Shown in pieces: positions 10,833 to 21,174 of a DNA stretch of 40,790 nt. A program made the translations under genes and the position numbers. A model generated the notes under the pieces. The model searched no databases. It worked only from the letters and a program-made list of their open reading frames with translations, and had not been told where the DNA came from. How positions within the stretch are numbered: position 1 is the first letter of the stretch; every line of letters begins with the position of its first letter. The stretch comes from Phytophthora quininea (lineage: Eukaryota; Oomycota; Peronosporomycetes; Peronosporales; Peronosporaceae), in assembly GCA_011947345.1 (NCBI GenBank), contig JAAVTG010000899.1, positions 1 through 40,790 of the forward strand. The letters are read 5' to 3'.

Positions 10833-13800
10833 TTAGTACTTGTGGCGGGCTGATCGTCGAGGGTTACGGCGTACGGGGACGCTGGCTGCTTCCTTCCGTC
10901 GCCCCCTTGACCGGGAGATTGGCGTGCTGAACTCCTCGTCAATGCGCTCCAGCTCCATGTCTTCCAGCTCGGCGGAAGCTGGCGATCTGGCGGCCTGCAA
11001 ATCCTGCTTCGCTGCTTCCAAACGCGAATCTGTAGAGGGTTCCTCACGTACGAACTGGTATCGTTTCGGCGTCTCCAAAACAGAGTCGGCGTTTGAAGCA
11101 GGAGGAGGAGTTGAAACTTGCTGCACCGCTCGGCTTTCTGGTGCTTCTGTGCGTTTTGACTCGGCCTCCTGGTCATCGGCAGAAGTACTATCGACGTCCA
11201 TACTATCGCTACTGCTTGGCTTTAAGGACAAATCTGGGTACATCACGGAAACAACAGTGTGAGTCACCGCTCAGACAACACGACACAACATCGATACCAC
11301 TTACCCTCTGTCGAAGCTACAGCCTTCGATGGAGGCGCCAAAGATGTTGATGCAAAGGTAGGATTGATCTTGGAGCGAACTGGGGTCATGCCAAGCGGAC
11401 GACGTTCTACGACGATGCGCACCCGTTAGTGATTATGATTCATATAAAAAACCCAAACCACTGCATTAGATTTTCTTACCGCCCAGCGGGGAGACGAGGC
11501 TGCAGAGAAGAAGGTGTTGGGGGCGTACTGGAAGACTTAAACACCGGAGACGTTCCAAAGTCCAGAGACTGCCTCGCAAGACCACGGGACGCGCTTGTAA
11601 TGATGGGTTTTGGTCGAGTTAGCGCACTCAAGCTGGAATCAGTGTCGATGGACTCAATGGAGACATCGCCAGCAGCCTTACTTGCTGACGTCGGCGTCTT
11701 CTGACGTGTAGTAAGTTGCGGATGTGTGTCAGCGGATCTCGTAGCGACACTCAACGGCTGTGAGAAAATACCAGGCGCATACGAGAACTCTTCCGAGTCT
11801 GTGACTTCGTGTAAATGCGCGTGCTGGGGTGTTGCTGCAGGGACAAAAGTGCCCTTTGGAGACACCGTCTCCATTTCAAGATCGTCAAAATCCGTGCGAA
11901 TAGGAGCGGCTGGTTTGGGTGGCGCAGTTGCGGATTGCTCTTGATCCGAAGCGTCCTCCATCTCTTCGTTCACCAAAAGCGCAGGCTTGGTCGTCTGCCG
12001 ACGCTCTTGGACTTCCATCGGAACGCCAGTGTTCCTACTTCTGTACGTGTATGATTTCGATGGGGGTTCGGCACACATATTCGCGAGCAGGGACGCCCGA
12101 ATCCTCAAGCTTGGCTGATTCAGCGCAGCCATGGCGATCTCGGTATCTCCACGAGACATTGCTCGGATCATGGCAAGATGCTCGTGGTGTACGCTCCAAG
12201 CCTGTTCGTATTTATTCCGCAGAATGTAATACATGACAAGGAAGTCCACACGCTTAATGTTTTCGTCGCGAAGGACATCTTCTTCTGCTACAATGTTGCT
12301 TTCCATCATATACGTATGGAATAGCTGTTCCTCTGCAGGCAGTAACGTCACACCCTGCACGAGGTCCTTCAGGCGGTGGCTCTTCATCAACCAGTTGAAC
12401 AGCAAGCCTAGCAAATCAGGCCGCTTTTGACTGCGGATCAACGACAGCGCTCGTTCCCACAAGTTCAACTCCAACGAAATGACAATCACCAACTCAGTCG
12501 CAGCAGGAGGAGACTGCTCCAGATCCACGCCAAATGTATTCCACACCTTCCACGCAACCAAGCTTTCTCCTCGGTGAACAAGAGTTTCCAGCAAGTGGAG
12601 GATCAGATCGGCCTCCAAATCGTACTTTTGGTGGAGATGCATCGCGCTGGACTGCTGCAGAAGACTAATGGCACTCTCATACATAGCAGCAACTTGTTCC
12701 TCGCCTGATGTTTTCACGATCACGGCGTTCTCCACCAGCCACAGTGCCAATAACGTCAACTTCATGTCATCACGGACGTTAAGCTGTGCAGCGAGCGAGT
12801 CTGCAAATGAGCGCATTTTTTTGCAATGCGACCGCCACTCTGCGTATGCTCTTTCCACGAAGTCAAATATCCCCGGTCTAAACAGAAATACAGCAAAAGA
12901 GCCACTTGAACGCGGAAGTATCCCTCGATAGGTTCCCGATCGATCTCTTCACCGTAAAATTGAACAATATCATCCTGGATGGATTGCGTCCGCAAAAGTT
13001 CCAAGAGCTGCGCCAATTGAACCGGCGGGCAGCTTCCTCCGAGATCCTCCAACGACACACTCGCGCTTTTCATCACGTGCTCAATCAACAGCATGGGCTC
13101 CTTCACGCCACTCACAAACGACAGTTTGTCGCCGTAAATTTCTTCGAATTCCTTGCGATACGAGACGCGACTTTGCCTGGCTTCATTGTAAAACGAGTTG
13201 TACAACTCACTGTCCACGACGATGCTGTTCTCATTTAGCCAAAGCATGCAGTTGCACGCACAGCTCACAGTCTGAGTGCGTGCCAGCAACTGCAGCAAGT
13301 TCTGTACGCCATCAGTGGTCAATCTCATCAGTTCCGTTTCATCCAAGGCGTTCCCCTCTCCCCTTGCACTTAAAGCCGCTTCCCTAGAGCCCTCTTTTAG
13401 TCGTTCTGTGAGTGCAATGAGGATCATCCTCAGTCCATTGAGCTGTCGGATTTCTTCCTCTACAGCTTCAGCCTTGGCAGCACGTGGGGAGTTGCGGCCA
13501 CTGTATTGCTGGTCGGTCACCATTTCATTAACCTCGTGCTCCACGGCTTCCAGACTACGACGGGTCCACTGCTGCACGGCAATTGGCTCTTTCAGCACGT
13601 AATTCTTAACTCCAGCAAAAATCCCTTTAGGCTGCGGCTCCTCGGCGCGGATATAGGCCACGACCAGGTGGGCCAGGCCGCTCTTCAGACACACGTCAAA
13701 CAGCGCGTTGCGCTGCATCAGCAGCTGCGCACCGCCCTGTGCAGCGTCCATCGAGGCGTCCACATTGGCTCGGCGGAAGACTCCAGACACGGAGAAGAAC

Positions 13801-14009
13801 TCGAAGGTCTCGGCGGGCTCCACGAACGGCTGCCACCCGAACTCGGCGAACCGCTCGAAAACCTGTCCGAAAGAAGGGAGAAACAGCACAAAAGGCGGGG
13901 TTAGACGGGTGCAATATGTGGAGAAAACGGTGGAGAAGCGCGTGAGCACGCGGAAGACCGGCACACAGAGCTGTCGCGCAAGAGAGAGACCCACCGGCAG
14001 TAGCATCAT
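10833..14009 (-). CDS. ELYS-like nuclear pore protein (candidate)
   Basis: ELYS/MEL-28 links the Nup107 complex to chromatin. The protein is helical for its first 620 or so residues. The segment LLPAEEQLFHTYMMES followed by VDFLVMYYILRNKYEQAWSV and RIRASLLANM resembles the ELYS helical domain. After this comes a long Ser/Thr/Pro-rich disordered tail ending in a basic block (RRNPRRSARHKY), as expected for chromatin binding. Exons proposed: 14009-13995, 13862-11480, 11406-11305, 11233-10833; introns are 132, 73 and 71 nt. A base loss at 12871-12874 and another indel near the 11480/11406 junction are needed; length is then about 967 residues. The start MMLLP is weak because the first intron is also open. 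A different helical-repeat protein is possible. Confidence 0.55.
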
Positions 14010-14416
14010 TCTCGCAGGTTTCCCTCCAACAGTAGCCTTTGTGCGACCAAGGTAAAACCTCGACGGGCACTTTTTCACCTCAAATGGATCGGATTGGCGG
14101 AAATGTTGACTCGGTTTTCAACCAATCCGACAGCGTGTAGCCATGTTGAAGCTATCGTTGAAGCGGTTGATGCTGCCAGCAACTTGATGAGGACGGCCGC
14201 GCCTGCCCGCTATGCACGACTTGCGCTTCAGTGCGTAGCGCTGCGGTGTGACTACGCCGTTCAAAGCGTGTAGGATGCACGAACGACTTCAAGAAGCGCT
14301 GCAAGATGTGCTCATCTGGCGCAATCGGACATGATCGCCCAAAGAGACCAAGGTACAGTGCTTCCACGGGTCTAATATATTGAGCTTTACTTCCGATGGT
14401 AATAAATGAACGATCA
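14010..14416. other. Intergenic, ELYS-like promoter and PX-RING 3' region
   Basis: No supported gene is seen. A 94-codon minus-strand frame (14152-14436) overlaps the end of the PX-RING gene and has no recognisable domain or codon bias. CCAATCCGA occurs twice in inverted orientation near 14088-14095 and 14120-14127 (ggatcggattgg / aaccaatccgac). This could be a small inverted promoter element of the ELYS-like gene. Confidence 0.35.
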
Positions 14417-15235
14417 CTAGCAGTTCTTGTGGCCATGCAGACAGGCGTGGTCGTCGGCGGTGCTTCGAGCCGTGCTAGGCTCTTCTCGGCACATGGGGCA
14501 GTGGGTGTTGCCCTGCAGCCACTCGAGCAGACACTCTTCGTGGAAGGCGTGCAGGCACGGCAGCTTTACCACGTTCATTCCAGCGCACTCCTCGTCATCC
14601 CAGTCGCTGAGGCAGATGCTGCAGCACTCGCTGCTGCTCACGCCCTCGACGCTCTCCAGCAAGTTACTCTTGGACGCCACCACCACGTCCTCCAGCGACA
14701 GCACCGCCAGCTTGAGCTTCGTCTCGCTCTCGATCTGCTTGTCCGGGTACTCGAGGAAGTCGCGCAGCGTCGTGTACAGCGCCAGCAGCAGCTTGGCTTC
14801 AGCTGTTGCCGGTGCCTCGCCGTTGACGTCGGCAGCCAGTGGGAGACTGGCCATGATCTTGACTAGCGACTGCACGAACGTCTCGAGCGCCGCCTTGCGC
14901 TCGGCGATGATGAGAGTGTTGTCGCTTCGGAAGTGGCGGCGTGGGAATGCAGCCTCCAAGGTCTTGTCTAGCGCCAGGAGCGGCGCGGGGCAGGCGCCGC
15001 CGTCGCCGCGCTGCTTGAACTGTTTGACGACCTTGCGCAGTTGATGGCGCAGCTTGTAGAACTCGGAGTAGCGCTTGGCGATGCTCCACTTGTTGCGCGT
15101 GCTGCGGAACGAGATGTCCATTTGGTACATGGTGGCGGGCGCCATGCCGCTGAGACTCACTTGTGTGTTGATGTTAAGCGAGTTCTGCGTGGTCTCGTAC
15201 ACGCGCTGCAGGCGCTGCGACTGGATCTCCGACAT
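14417..15235 (-). CDS. PX-domain protein with C-terminal RING-H2 finger
   Basis: This is a predicted E3 ubiquitin ligase directed to phosphoinositide-bearing membranes. The single uninterrupted exon encodes 272 residues. The PX domain (about 15-165) contains the lipid-binding motif KRYSEFYKLRHQL (RYSEF at 55-59) and a long insertion with Pro-rich GACPAPLLALDKTLEAAFP, normal for PX. The RING-H2 spans 205-249: CSIC, LPCLHAFHEEC and HCPMC give Cys3-His2-Cys3 spacing. A linker helix (about 165-200) separates them. ATG 15235 is chosen; an in-frame extension upstream lacks a better start. Enzyme activity is inferred from the RING only. Confidence 0.9.
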   Translation of the reverse strand: MSEIQSQRLQRVYETTQNSLNINTQVSLSGMAPATMYQMDISFRSTRNKWSIAKRYSEFYKLRHQLRKVVKQFKQRGDGGACPAPLLALDKTLEAAFPRRHFRSDNTLIIAERKAALETFVQSLVKIMASLPLAADVNGEAPATAEAKLLLALYTTLRDFLEYPDKQIESETKLKLAVLSLEDVVVASKSNLLESVEGVSSSECCSICLSDWDDEECAGMNVVKLPCLHAFHEECLLEWLQGNTHCPMCREEPSTARSTADDHACLHGHKNC

Positions 15236-15249
15236 GGTTGGCGAGGTGG

Positions 15250-15720
15250 TTGGTTGACTTGCCTGCTCGAAGGTCTTTTGCTGAATGAGCTCGCCGCGAT
15301 GTCGCACAAGCCGCCGAGAACGAAAGGATGCGCTGTGGCTTTCGTAGCTCCCCGCTCAGCCAAAAGCTCAACAGCCTCTATGCACTGCGCGTAATCTGTC
15401 GCGTAGAGCTTGCCTCTCTTTGGTGAGCTGCTTGCTGTTTCACAACTGGGCTGAGCGCTTGCCCTGCCGCGCCCAGCGCCTCGAACCAGATGGATCCCGG
15501 AAACTCGAAGCTGAACGCAGCCGCCAGAATTAGCGCTTCTTGTCGGTGACCTCCGCTGACCGCAACGACAGGCGCCGACTTCCAGCAACGCGCGGCGGGC
15601 TCGGTGTTCATCATAAGTGCTGGAGGAGCCGAGCACAAGGAACCTCGGTTCCGAAATTGGGCGGCACACCTCCAGCAGTATCGCAGTGTATATACAGATA
15701 TATCGCAGCAGGCCATCACG
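15250..15720 (-). pseudogene. Unresolved coding patch, frame-broken
   Basis: Three minus-strand frames overlap end to end here and each reads like protein over part of its length: RFLVLGSSSTYDEHRARRAL, then VVAVSGGHRQEALILAAAF and WFEALGAAGQAL, then GKLYATDYAQCIEAVELLAE and AHPFVLGGLCDIAA. Together they suggest a gene of 140 residues or more broken by two shifts. No family is recognised. It runs into the PX-RING start region without a stop in one frame, so it could be an upstream exon of that gene, a separate gene with assembly errors, or a true relic. Confidence 0.3.
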
Positions 15721-16522
15721 TTTGCCATCACCGTTGCCTTGTTTCCTCAGGAAAGCAAATCTCTCCCATGGCTACATTGCAGAAGAAACGGACGATGGCG
15801 AACAACTGAAGCGTGGAGATCTGGAACGGGAAAGTATTCTCGCGACGGGTAACAGCCGCCAGCGCATATCGGAGTGTACGTGCGCGCAAATGAGCAAGAA
15901 GCGCTGGTCGTCTCGAGTGGCACTCGACATTCATTAAGACTGCATGTTGCCGATATACGCCTTCGTCCATTGACATGAAGAAATGTCTATGCTGTCATCC
16001 ATCACCAACTTGCGCTTACCACGCAGACTGTACGATCATGCCGACTTGAGGACAGCAGTGCAGTTTGACTAGCAGTTGCAGGATGCATCCGCAAGTGTTG
16101 ACACGGAGCATAACGGCCGACTTACTAGTGAAAATTTGCGGTCATGCGAACGTGGCATTGGCCTCCACACATCCCATTAGTATCCAATGCCTGGCAACGA
16201 CTTTCCGCAAACATGTTGCTGCCGCTAGGTGACAAGACTTCGCCGAGGAAACCTGTAAGTAGCATCGCAGATAATCTCTTCACTGGTCGATCGCATGGCG
16301 TGGACATAATTTCGTAAGCTCGCTGCAACAGACTTCATGGTACAACACGATGCTGTTTTTCTTACCTCGCTTTGCAATTGTCATCCACCGTACCAGGGCT
16401 GAGAACGGGCCGGTTTTGCATTACAGGGTGTTATTTGTATTCACGTTACGCTGAAAAAATCTGCACTAGGACTACGCGTCGGCTGGGATAGAATTTTTGT
16501 TTGAAACTAGAGCTACGCGAAA

Positions 16523-16813
16523 ACTGGGATAGGATTTTTTAAATACTGTTACCAGTGATATGAGTTCTATCGCGCCTGCTTCGCGGCCGCGCCATCTGCC
16601 CTCGAGGATATACTGGCGCGTCGGTAGATACAAACAAACTGGGATGGCGTGTAGAAGCAGTATCGTACTGGTAATTACCGGTAGTGACCAGCGTTGACAT
16701 TAAGGTTTGAGAGGGCCAATATCTCTACCGGTTCGGTACCGGTAATACCGGTAATGACGACCATTGACATTAATCCTTGTTGGGCTGGGTTATACGCTTC
16801 TCTCCTATCCCAG
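16523..16813. repeat. Fold-back/MITE-like repeat with short inverted ends
   Basis: ACTGGGATAGGA near 16523 is matched in inverse by TCCTATCCCAG near 16803-16813. A related GCTGGGATAGA lies at 16482 and AACTGGGATGG at 16637. The enclosed 290 bp has no coding frame. This is the form of a small non-autonomous element, but no target-site duplication was identified. Confidence 0.35.
16675..16773 (+). repeat. Imperfect direct repeat, ACCGGTAA / TTGACATTAA
   Basis: A unit of about 28 bp (TACCGGTArTGACsA ... TTGACATTAA) occurs at about 16676-16703 and again at 16746-16773. ACCGGT, a palindrome, occurs about four times between 16677 and 16752. A second pair, CGCGCCTGCTTCGC, lies at 16571 and 16832, so the block seems to hold internal duplications. 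Confidence 0.5.
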
Positions 16814-17304
16814 AATAAAGACTGCATATAACGCGCCTGCTTCGCAGTAGAGTCATCTGCTTGGTGCCCGAGTCCAATTGTCCTAAAAGTCATGACAGCT
16901 ATATGCCTTTTTTGCCATCGCTTCTGTGAGATTGAAAGTGACTGAGGAGTTTTGACTTGCGGATAGAACGACAGAACGCTAATTTATCTGGGCTTATGAA
17001 TATCAAGGCTTATGAACACTGCGTTGGTATGTATACCAGTAAAAATCATATTTTAAAAGTAAACACAGCAAAAAGCAAGTTGAGATTAAACTACAACGGT
17101 CAAGTAAAGCTTTTTGGCAGATTCAAAGAAAGATCTTTAGCACATGATAACAGGAATGTATAAGTATTAATGTAACAGGACAACATTCACGTTCCCCGTC
17201 CATCGATTCGACCTGATTTCGTGTCGCTATGACAAGAAACTCAATTTCGTGCCTTCCTATTTGCTAATAGTTTTTATTTAAAATTAGCGTGGTTTTAATG
17301 AATA

Positions 17305-17329
17305 CCGTAAAACTTGTGTTGTATCCGAC
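17305..17329 (+). repeat. Left terminal inverted repeat of the pogo-like element
   Basis: It begins CCGTAAAACTTGTGTT and ends TCCGAC. It is the inverse of 19192-19216 with a single mismatch, and lies 172 bp before the transposase ATG. Confidence 0.85.
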
Positions 17330-17500
17330 GGATTGTTATTTCCGACAAGACCAGCCGGCCAATGGCAGGGTCCCATTCTAAACAACAGAAAATTGATGTT
17401 ATGTCCGACATCTTAAACAATTGACTGGTTCTCAAACGCTAAACTTATATTGCAAAATGTCAGTCGCGGCAACCTCCAATCGCACTCTGCATTTCTCAAG

Positions 17501-18949
17501 ATGGCTCGAACACGGATCCAACCAAGTGGTGGGCGACGTCCGCGTCAATACAAGCGCTCCACACTGGCATACCAGTTTCGTCTCGATGTCGTTCGTCATT
17601 GCGAGGTGCACGGGGTCCAGGCAACGCTTACCTTCTTCTTCCCCGACGCGACAGGGACTCACCGCGACACGAAGCGGAAGAGCATCCATCTCTGGGTCAA
17701 GAACAAGGCGAAGATCGAGAAGGCCGGCCAGAGCAGCTCGACGAGTCCTCTTCGCAAGCTTCGAGCGGATGGAACCGCCACTGTGCTGCCCGCCGAGACG
17801 GAAACCGAGCTGGTGAGCTGGGTCAACGCATACAAGAGCGAGGGAGCATCTGTGTCTGCCATCATGCTTCAGCTTAAGGCGCAGGAGTTTGCTGCAGCTG
17901 TCGGAATCAGCCGCTCGGTGTTTTGTGGCACGTGGGCGTGGCGCGCCGGTTTCCTTAAGCGGCACTCGTTGCGCTTTCGGGCGCACACTCGGCAGGGCCA
18001 AAAGACTCCAGAAGACAGAGCGGCAGCAATTCGAGCGATGACCAAGATGCTTAGAGAGAAGATGCACGAGCTCGGCGTGGACGTCGCTTACAACGCGGAC
18101 CAGACGCCGGTCCTATTCGAGTACTTACCAAGGTCAACACTCGACAAGAAGGGCGCCCGCACTGTGTGGGTCCGCACGTGTGGCAAGGACAAGGAGCGCA
18201 TGACCTGCGTGCTGCTAGGGTCGTCGTTCGGCGAGAAGCGCACGCCATTTCTCGTGCTCAAGTGTCGTCCGTCCAAGGTGCCCAAGATCCGCCGGGAGAA
18301 CGTTGCGACCCGTCACGGGTTCGGCAAGCAGCTGTGGAAGCAGACCAAGCGCCTGCAAGAGCAGCACGGCGTCCAGATCTACGCTAATGCGACGGGCTGG
18401 TGGAACGCGTACTTGTCCAAGCAGTGGCTGGACTACAACTTCAAGCATCGACAGGATCCGAGCCGCCCCATACTACTGCTGCTCGACGACTTTTCCGAGC
18501 ACTGGACAGACGATGTGCTCGCGAGGGCGCGCGCGTTGAACGTCCATCTGCTTCCTGTGCCCGCTGGGCATACTGGTTTCTGCCGGCCGGCCGATATTGC
18601 CTGGAACCGGCCTCTGAAGCAAAGGCTCCGCCAGCGGTGGGTCGCCCGGCTCACCGAGAAGATAAGTGGGCCGCCCGAGGCGTACCGTGGTGGAGTCAAG
18701 GGCCCGACGCGAGAGGACGCGATTTCCTGGGTCGCCGGGGCATGGAGCGAGCTCGCGGCCAGTACGATCTCGAACGGCTTCAACAGGATTCTAACGGAGA
18801 CCAAAGCGGACAAGGACCTTGAAGTGGCATCGGATGCCGTCGCGGACCGGCTGGAGAGCCTAAACCTCCTTGATCCCGAGGTAGGCGAGGTTGATCGTGA
18901 TGGAGATGTCGTTGATAGAATTCTCTGTGACGGTGAGGTGACTGTGTAG
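17501..18949 (+). CDS. Transposase, pogo/CENP-B-like DDE superfamily
   Basis: It catalyses cut-and-paste movement of the element. The 482-residue frame has no stop or shift. A basic N-terminus with a helix-turn-helix (about 18-70: YKRSTLAYQFRLDVV, ending IHLWVKNKAKIEK) is followed by a second DNA-binding helix region with RAGFLKRHSLRFR. The DDE domain then supplies the acidic triad: YNADQTPVLFEYLP (D1), PILLLLDDFSEHW (D2) and CRPADIAWNRPLKQRLR (D3, the usual QPLD site changed to RPAD). All three positions are kept, so activity is possible. ATG 17501 is chosen; an in-frame extension from 17450 has no clear start. Codon use is GC-rich, unlike the AT-rich flanks within the element. Confidence 0.9.
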   Translation: MARTRIQPSGGRRPRQYKRSTLAYQFRLDVVRHCEVHGVQATLTFFFPDATGTHRDTKRKSIHLWVKNKAKIEKAGQSSSTSPLRKLRADGTATVLPAETETELVSWVNAYKSEGASVSAIMLQLKAQEFAAAVGISRSVFCGTWAWRAGFLKRHSLRFRAHTRQGQKTPEDRAAAIRAMTKMLREKMHELGVDVAYNADQTPVLFEYLPRSTLDKKGARTVWVRTCGKDKERMTCVLLGSSFGEKRTPFLVLKCRPSKVPKIRRENVATRHGFGKQLWKQTKRLQEQHGVQIYANATGWWNAYLSKQWLDYNFKHRQDPSRPILLLLDDFSEHWTDDVLARARALNVHLLPVPAGHTGFCRPADIAWNRPLKQRLRQRWVARLTEKISGPPEAYRGGVKGPTREDAISWVAGAWSELAASTISNGFNRILTETKADKDLEVASDAVADRLESLNLLDPEVGEVDRDGDVVDRILCDGEVTV

Positions 18950-19191
18950 TTGTTTGAGGGCTCATAGTGTATGCACGACTACTTAAGGATGAATCGCATC
19001 TCAGCACTGCATTGCAGGACTTTGTTGGAGTTGTCGCCCGCGGTGGGAGGGTTCTGGTGGTAACCCCCTCCTGAATCCAATGGTGACCGTCCCGAGGTCT
19101 AATTCGTCGACTTTTAATATTCCAGCTGTTTTGGCAGCTGTTGTCATGCTTGTCTGAAAAGTCGCATAGTTGCGCTTACAGAAATATTGGT

Positions 19192-19216
19192 GTCGGATAC
19201 AACACAGGTTTTACGG
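19192..19216 (-). repeat. Right terminal inverted repeat of the pogo-like element
   Basis: It reads GTCGGATACAACACAGGTTT and ends ACGG. It is the inverse of the left end with one mismatch, and lies about 240 bp after the transposase stop. Confidence 0.85.
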
Positions 19217-21174
19217 AAGTTGCACGGACTACGTAAGAGTCAGTAGAAATTTGATAATATTTTTATTTTTGGGTAAGTAATTATTAGCTAAAACAACGTA
19301 AAATAGCAGAACTTGCTGTCTGATTATCTCCTCAACGGTTGAGCTTGTGTAGCTGCGGAAGATCGTTATGGTAATTTTAGACACGATTATATAAGGCACA
19401 GACAGTCGCAAAAACATCCAGATTTAAGCAGAGCTACTGGTTTTCTTGTTACACCCCAAATCACCTTCACTTGACTCGCGAACTGATTGTAAAATAGCTT
19501 AGACAAAATTGTCATCGTAACTAAACTTGTTGGAAGATAATCTAATACAAAAATACTCCACATGACCAGGTCGTCGATTTTTTCCCGTCGAAGTAGATCC
19601 TTTGTTATGGTTCGGCAGATTCCCTTGGAGTTCTTGCTTCCACTGCTCGACATTTTCGACCGCTGTTTCATATGAGCCTGTCGATGACGCCGGCTTCCTC
19701 CGTTTCTAAACTGCCAGCTTGCCGTAAACCTTCCTAAAACTTAGCATGTCCTTGTGTTTCACACAGCCGTTGGCCAGCGGCCTGCTCGGGGCTCTTCTTG
19801 CTGAACGCGCTCTTACCCGCGTTCGGGCTGCTAATGCTTTAGAAAAATTGCCGTCGACTTCAATGTAGTTGGATTCTACAGTGGTCGGCTCGGGCCGAAC
19901 AAGTGGCACATGAAAATTGATGCACGTCTGGCGGCGCAAGATGAGTTTTGATGTCGCTAGGGCAAGAATCCAGAGGAGCATCGTTGAAGAAGGCGCTCAG
20001 GGCGCTATCTGTTGAGGCCAAGGGCGCAGGACGGTGAAAGCTGCTGTAGTCAATTTGGTCGGTCCGACAATGTCATTCTGCAATTTGCTTTGCTTCAAAC
20101 ACACCTCCTCTTCCTCCGCGTTCCAAGTAATGTACTTGTGGTGGCACTGGATCCAGGTCGTAGTAATTATCGTACTGAACCATGATGAACTGGTTCCTTG
20201 GACAGGTGAATGCGGTAGCACTATGGCTCTGTGCAGATTTAGCCTGCTGTGGACGACGATGAACACTCCAGGTATGGCAACTATTACGGCAGACGACGGT
20301 ATGTGCGATCGTTTCCAGTGTTTCCATGTAAATGGATCTATCCGTCAGGCGCTATTGCTTCGAGAGGACGAAGGCTTACCTGTTCTGGTTCAATAAAGAC
20401 TTGATGTATCGAAGGGCAATTAGTGAATGGGGAGTGGATATCTAGCCCGTAAAGGAAACGTGTGGAATACAAGGTTTAGCCAGCATCGCGGCGCTTCCTC
20501 AAGCTCGAAATAGGAAAAATGCGAGATACATGGATCAACAGTGCCGAACGTCGAGCTTTTCACGCAGTCGTAAATGCCACAGCACCCGCCGCAAACTTCC
20601 TCTCACAGCATCACTACCGCTGCATGAGACCGGTTATATGCTAGAAAGGAAAACTATCTCAAGGAACTATGAGTTTTATTATATCTTAGGGTGTACAATC
20701 AATTGTTCTAAGTACTGCGATGAAATAAGTGCAACGCTATTTCGGTAAACGAGAAATAGAAGTCCGCACAAGTCACAACTTCAAATGGAGGTGTGCTTCT
20801 TGCACCATAATTACTTGTCCGACAATGACATAGCCATGATGCCCGGCATTTGAAATAAATGATTTTGAAAATAGTTGGTGTTCGAGCAGTGGTTTGTAGT
20901 CCACAAACGCATCATTAAGTACAGCAAGACTCAAGAAGACCAACAAATCGTATCGAGAGGAACGCAGAGACTATTGATTGATGAGCATGAGATCATCACG
21001 CGGACAAATATGCTCATTGCAGCCTCAACGCCGAACTCAGCTTCCTTAAGGTTCTGAAGGAGATCCACCATCAGCGCCGAATCTTTCACTTTGTCTTAAG
21101 ATGAGCCAACAATCGAGCCATCATATCGTTGCTGGATTGTAAAGTACACTGAGCTAGTTAATAGCCTACATATC
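19217..21174. other. Gene-poor region with decayed coding fragments
   Basis: Several short frames have protein-like stretches but no complete gene. Minus strand 19387-19671 reads KQRSKMSSSGSKNSKGICRT onward and is moderately hydrophobic. Minus strand 19700-20330 shows two or three overlapping frames (for example MVQYDNYYDLDPVPPQVHYL and SSFHRPAPLASTDSALSAFF), as expected of a broken gene or old element. Plus strand 20875-21057 encodes FEQWFVVHKRIIKYSKTQED. None was recognised. Confidence 0.4.

Larger units (their letters stand above)
15721..17304. other. Gene-poor, AT-richer region
   Basis: No credible gene is seen. Base composition falls compared with the neighbouring genes. The longest frames (67-106 codons) have no bias or domain. 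The region contains repeated motifs between 16480 and 16900, listed separately, and leads into the transposon. It looks like old repetitive DNA. Confidence 0.5.
17305..19216 (+). mobile_element. Pogo-like DNA transposon with terminal inverted repeats
   Basis: The 25-bp ends at 17305-17329 and 19192-19216 are inverted copies with 24 of 25 bases matching. The shared core is CCGTAAAAC, one variable base, then TGTGTTGTATCCGAC. The left end is preceded by TA, the expected target dinucleotide; the right end is followed by AA, so the duplication has decayed or carries a sequence error. The 1.9-kb element encloses one uninterrupted transposase gene. TCCGAC recurs inside the left end (near 17342 and 17404), possibly as subterminal transposase-binding sites. 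Confidence 0.85.

Noticed and set aside
14152..14436. 94-codon minus-strand frame after the PX-RING gene
   Set aside because: It overlaps the PX-RING stop in a different frame and has no bias, domain or start context.
16675..16893. 72-codon minus-strand frame within the repeat block
   Set aside because: It is made of the repeated ACCGGT/ATTGACAT units, lacks codon bias and matches no known element protein.
19706..19981. Minus-strand frame starting MLLWILALATSKLILRR as a secreted RXLR-type effector
   Set aside because: The hydrophobic start is short, no RXLR or EER motif follows, and another frame in the same DNA looks equally protein-like.
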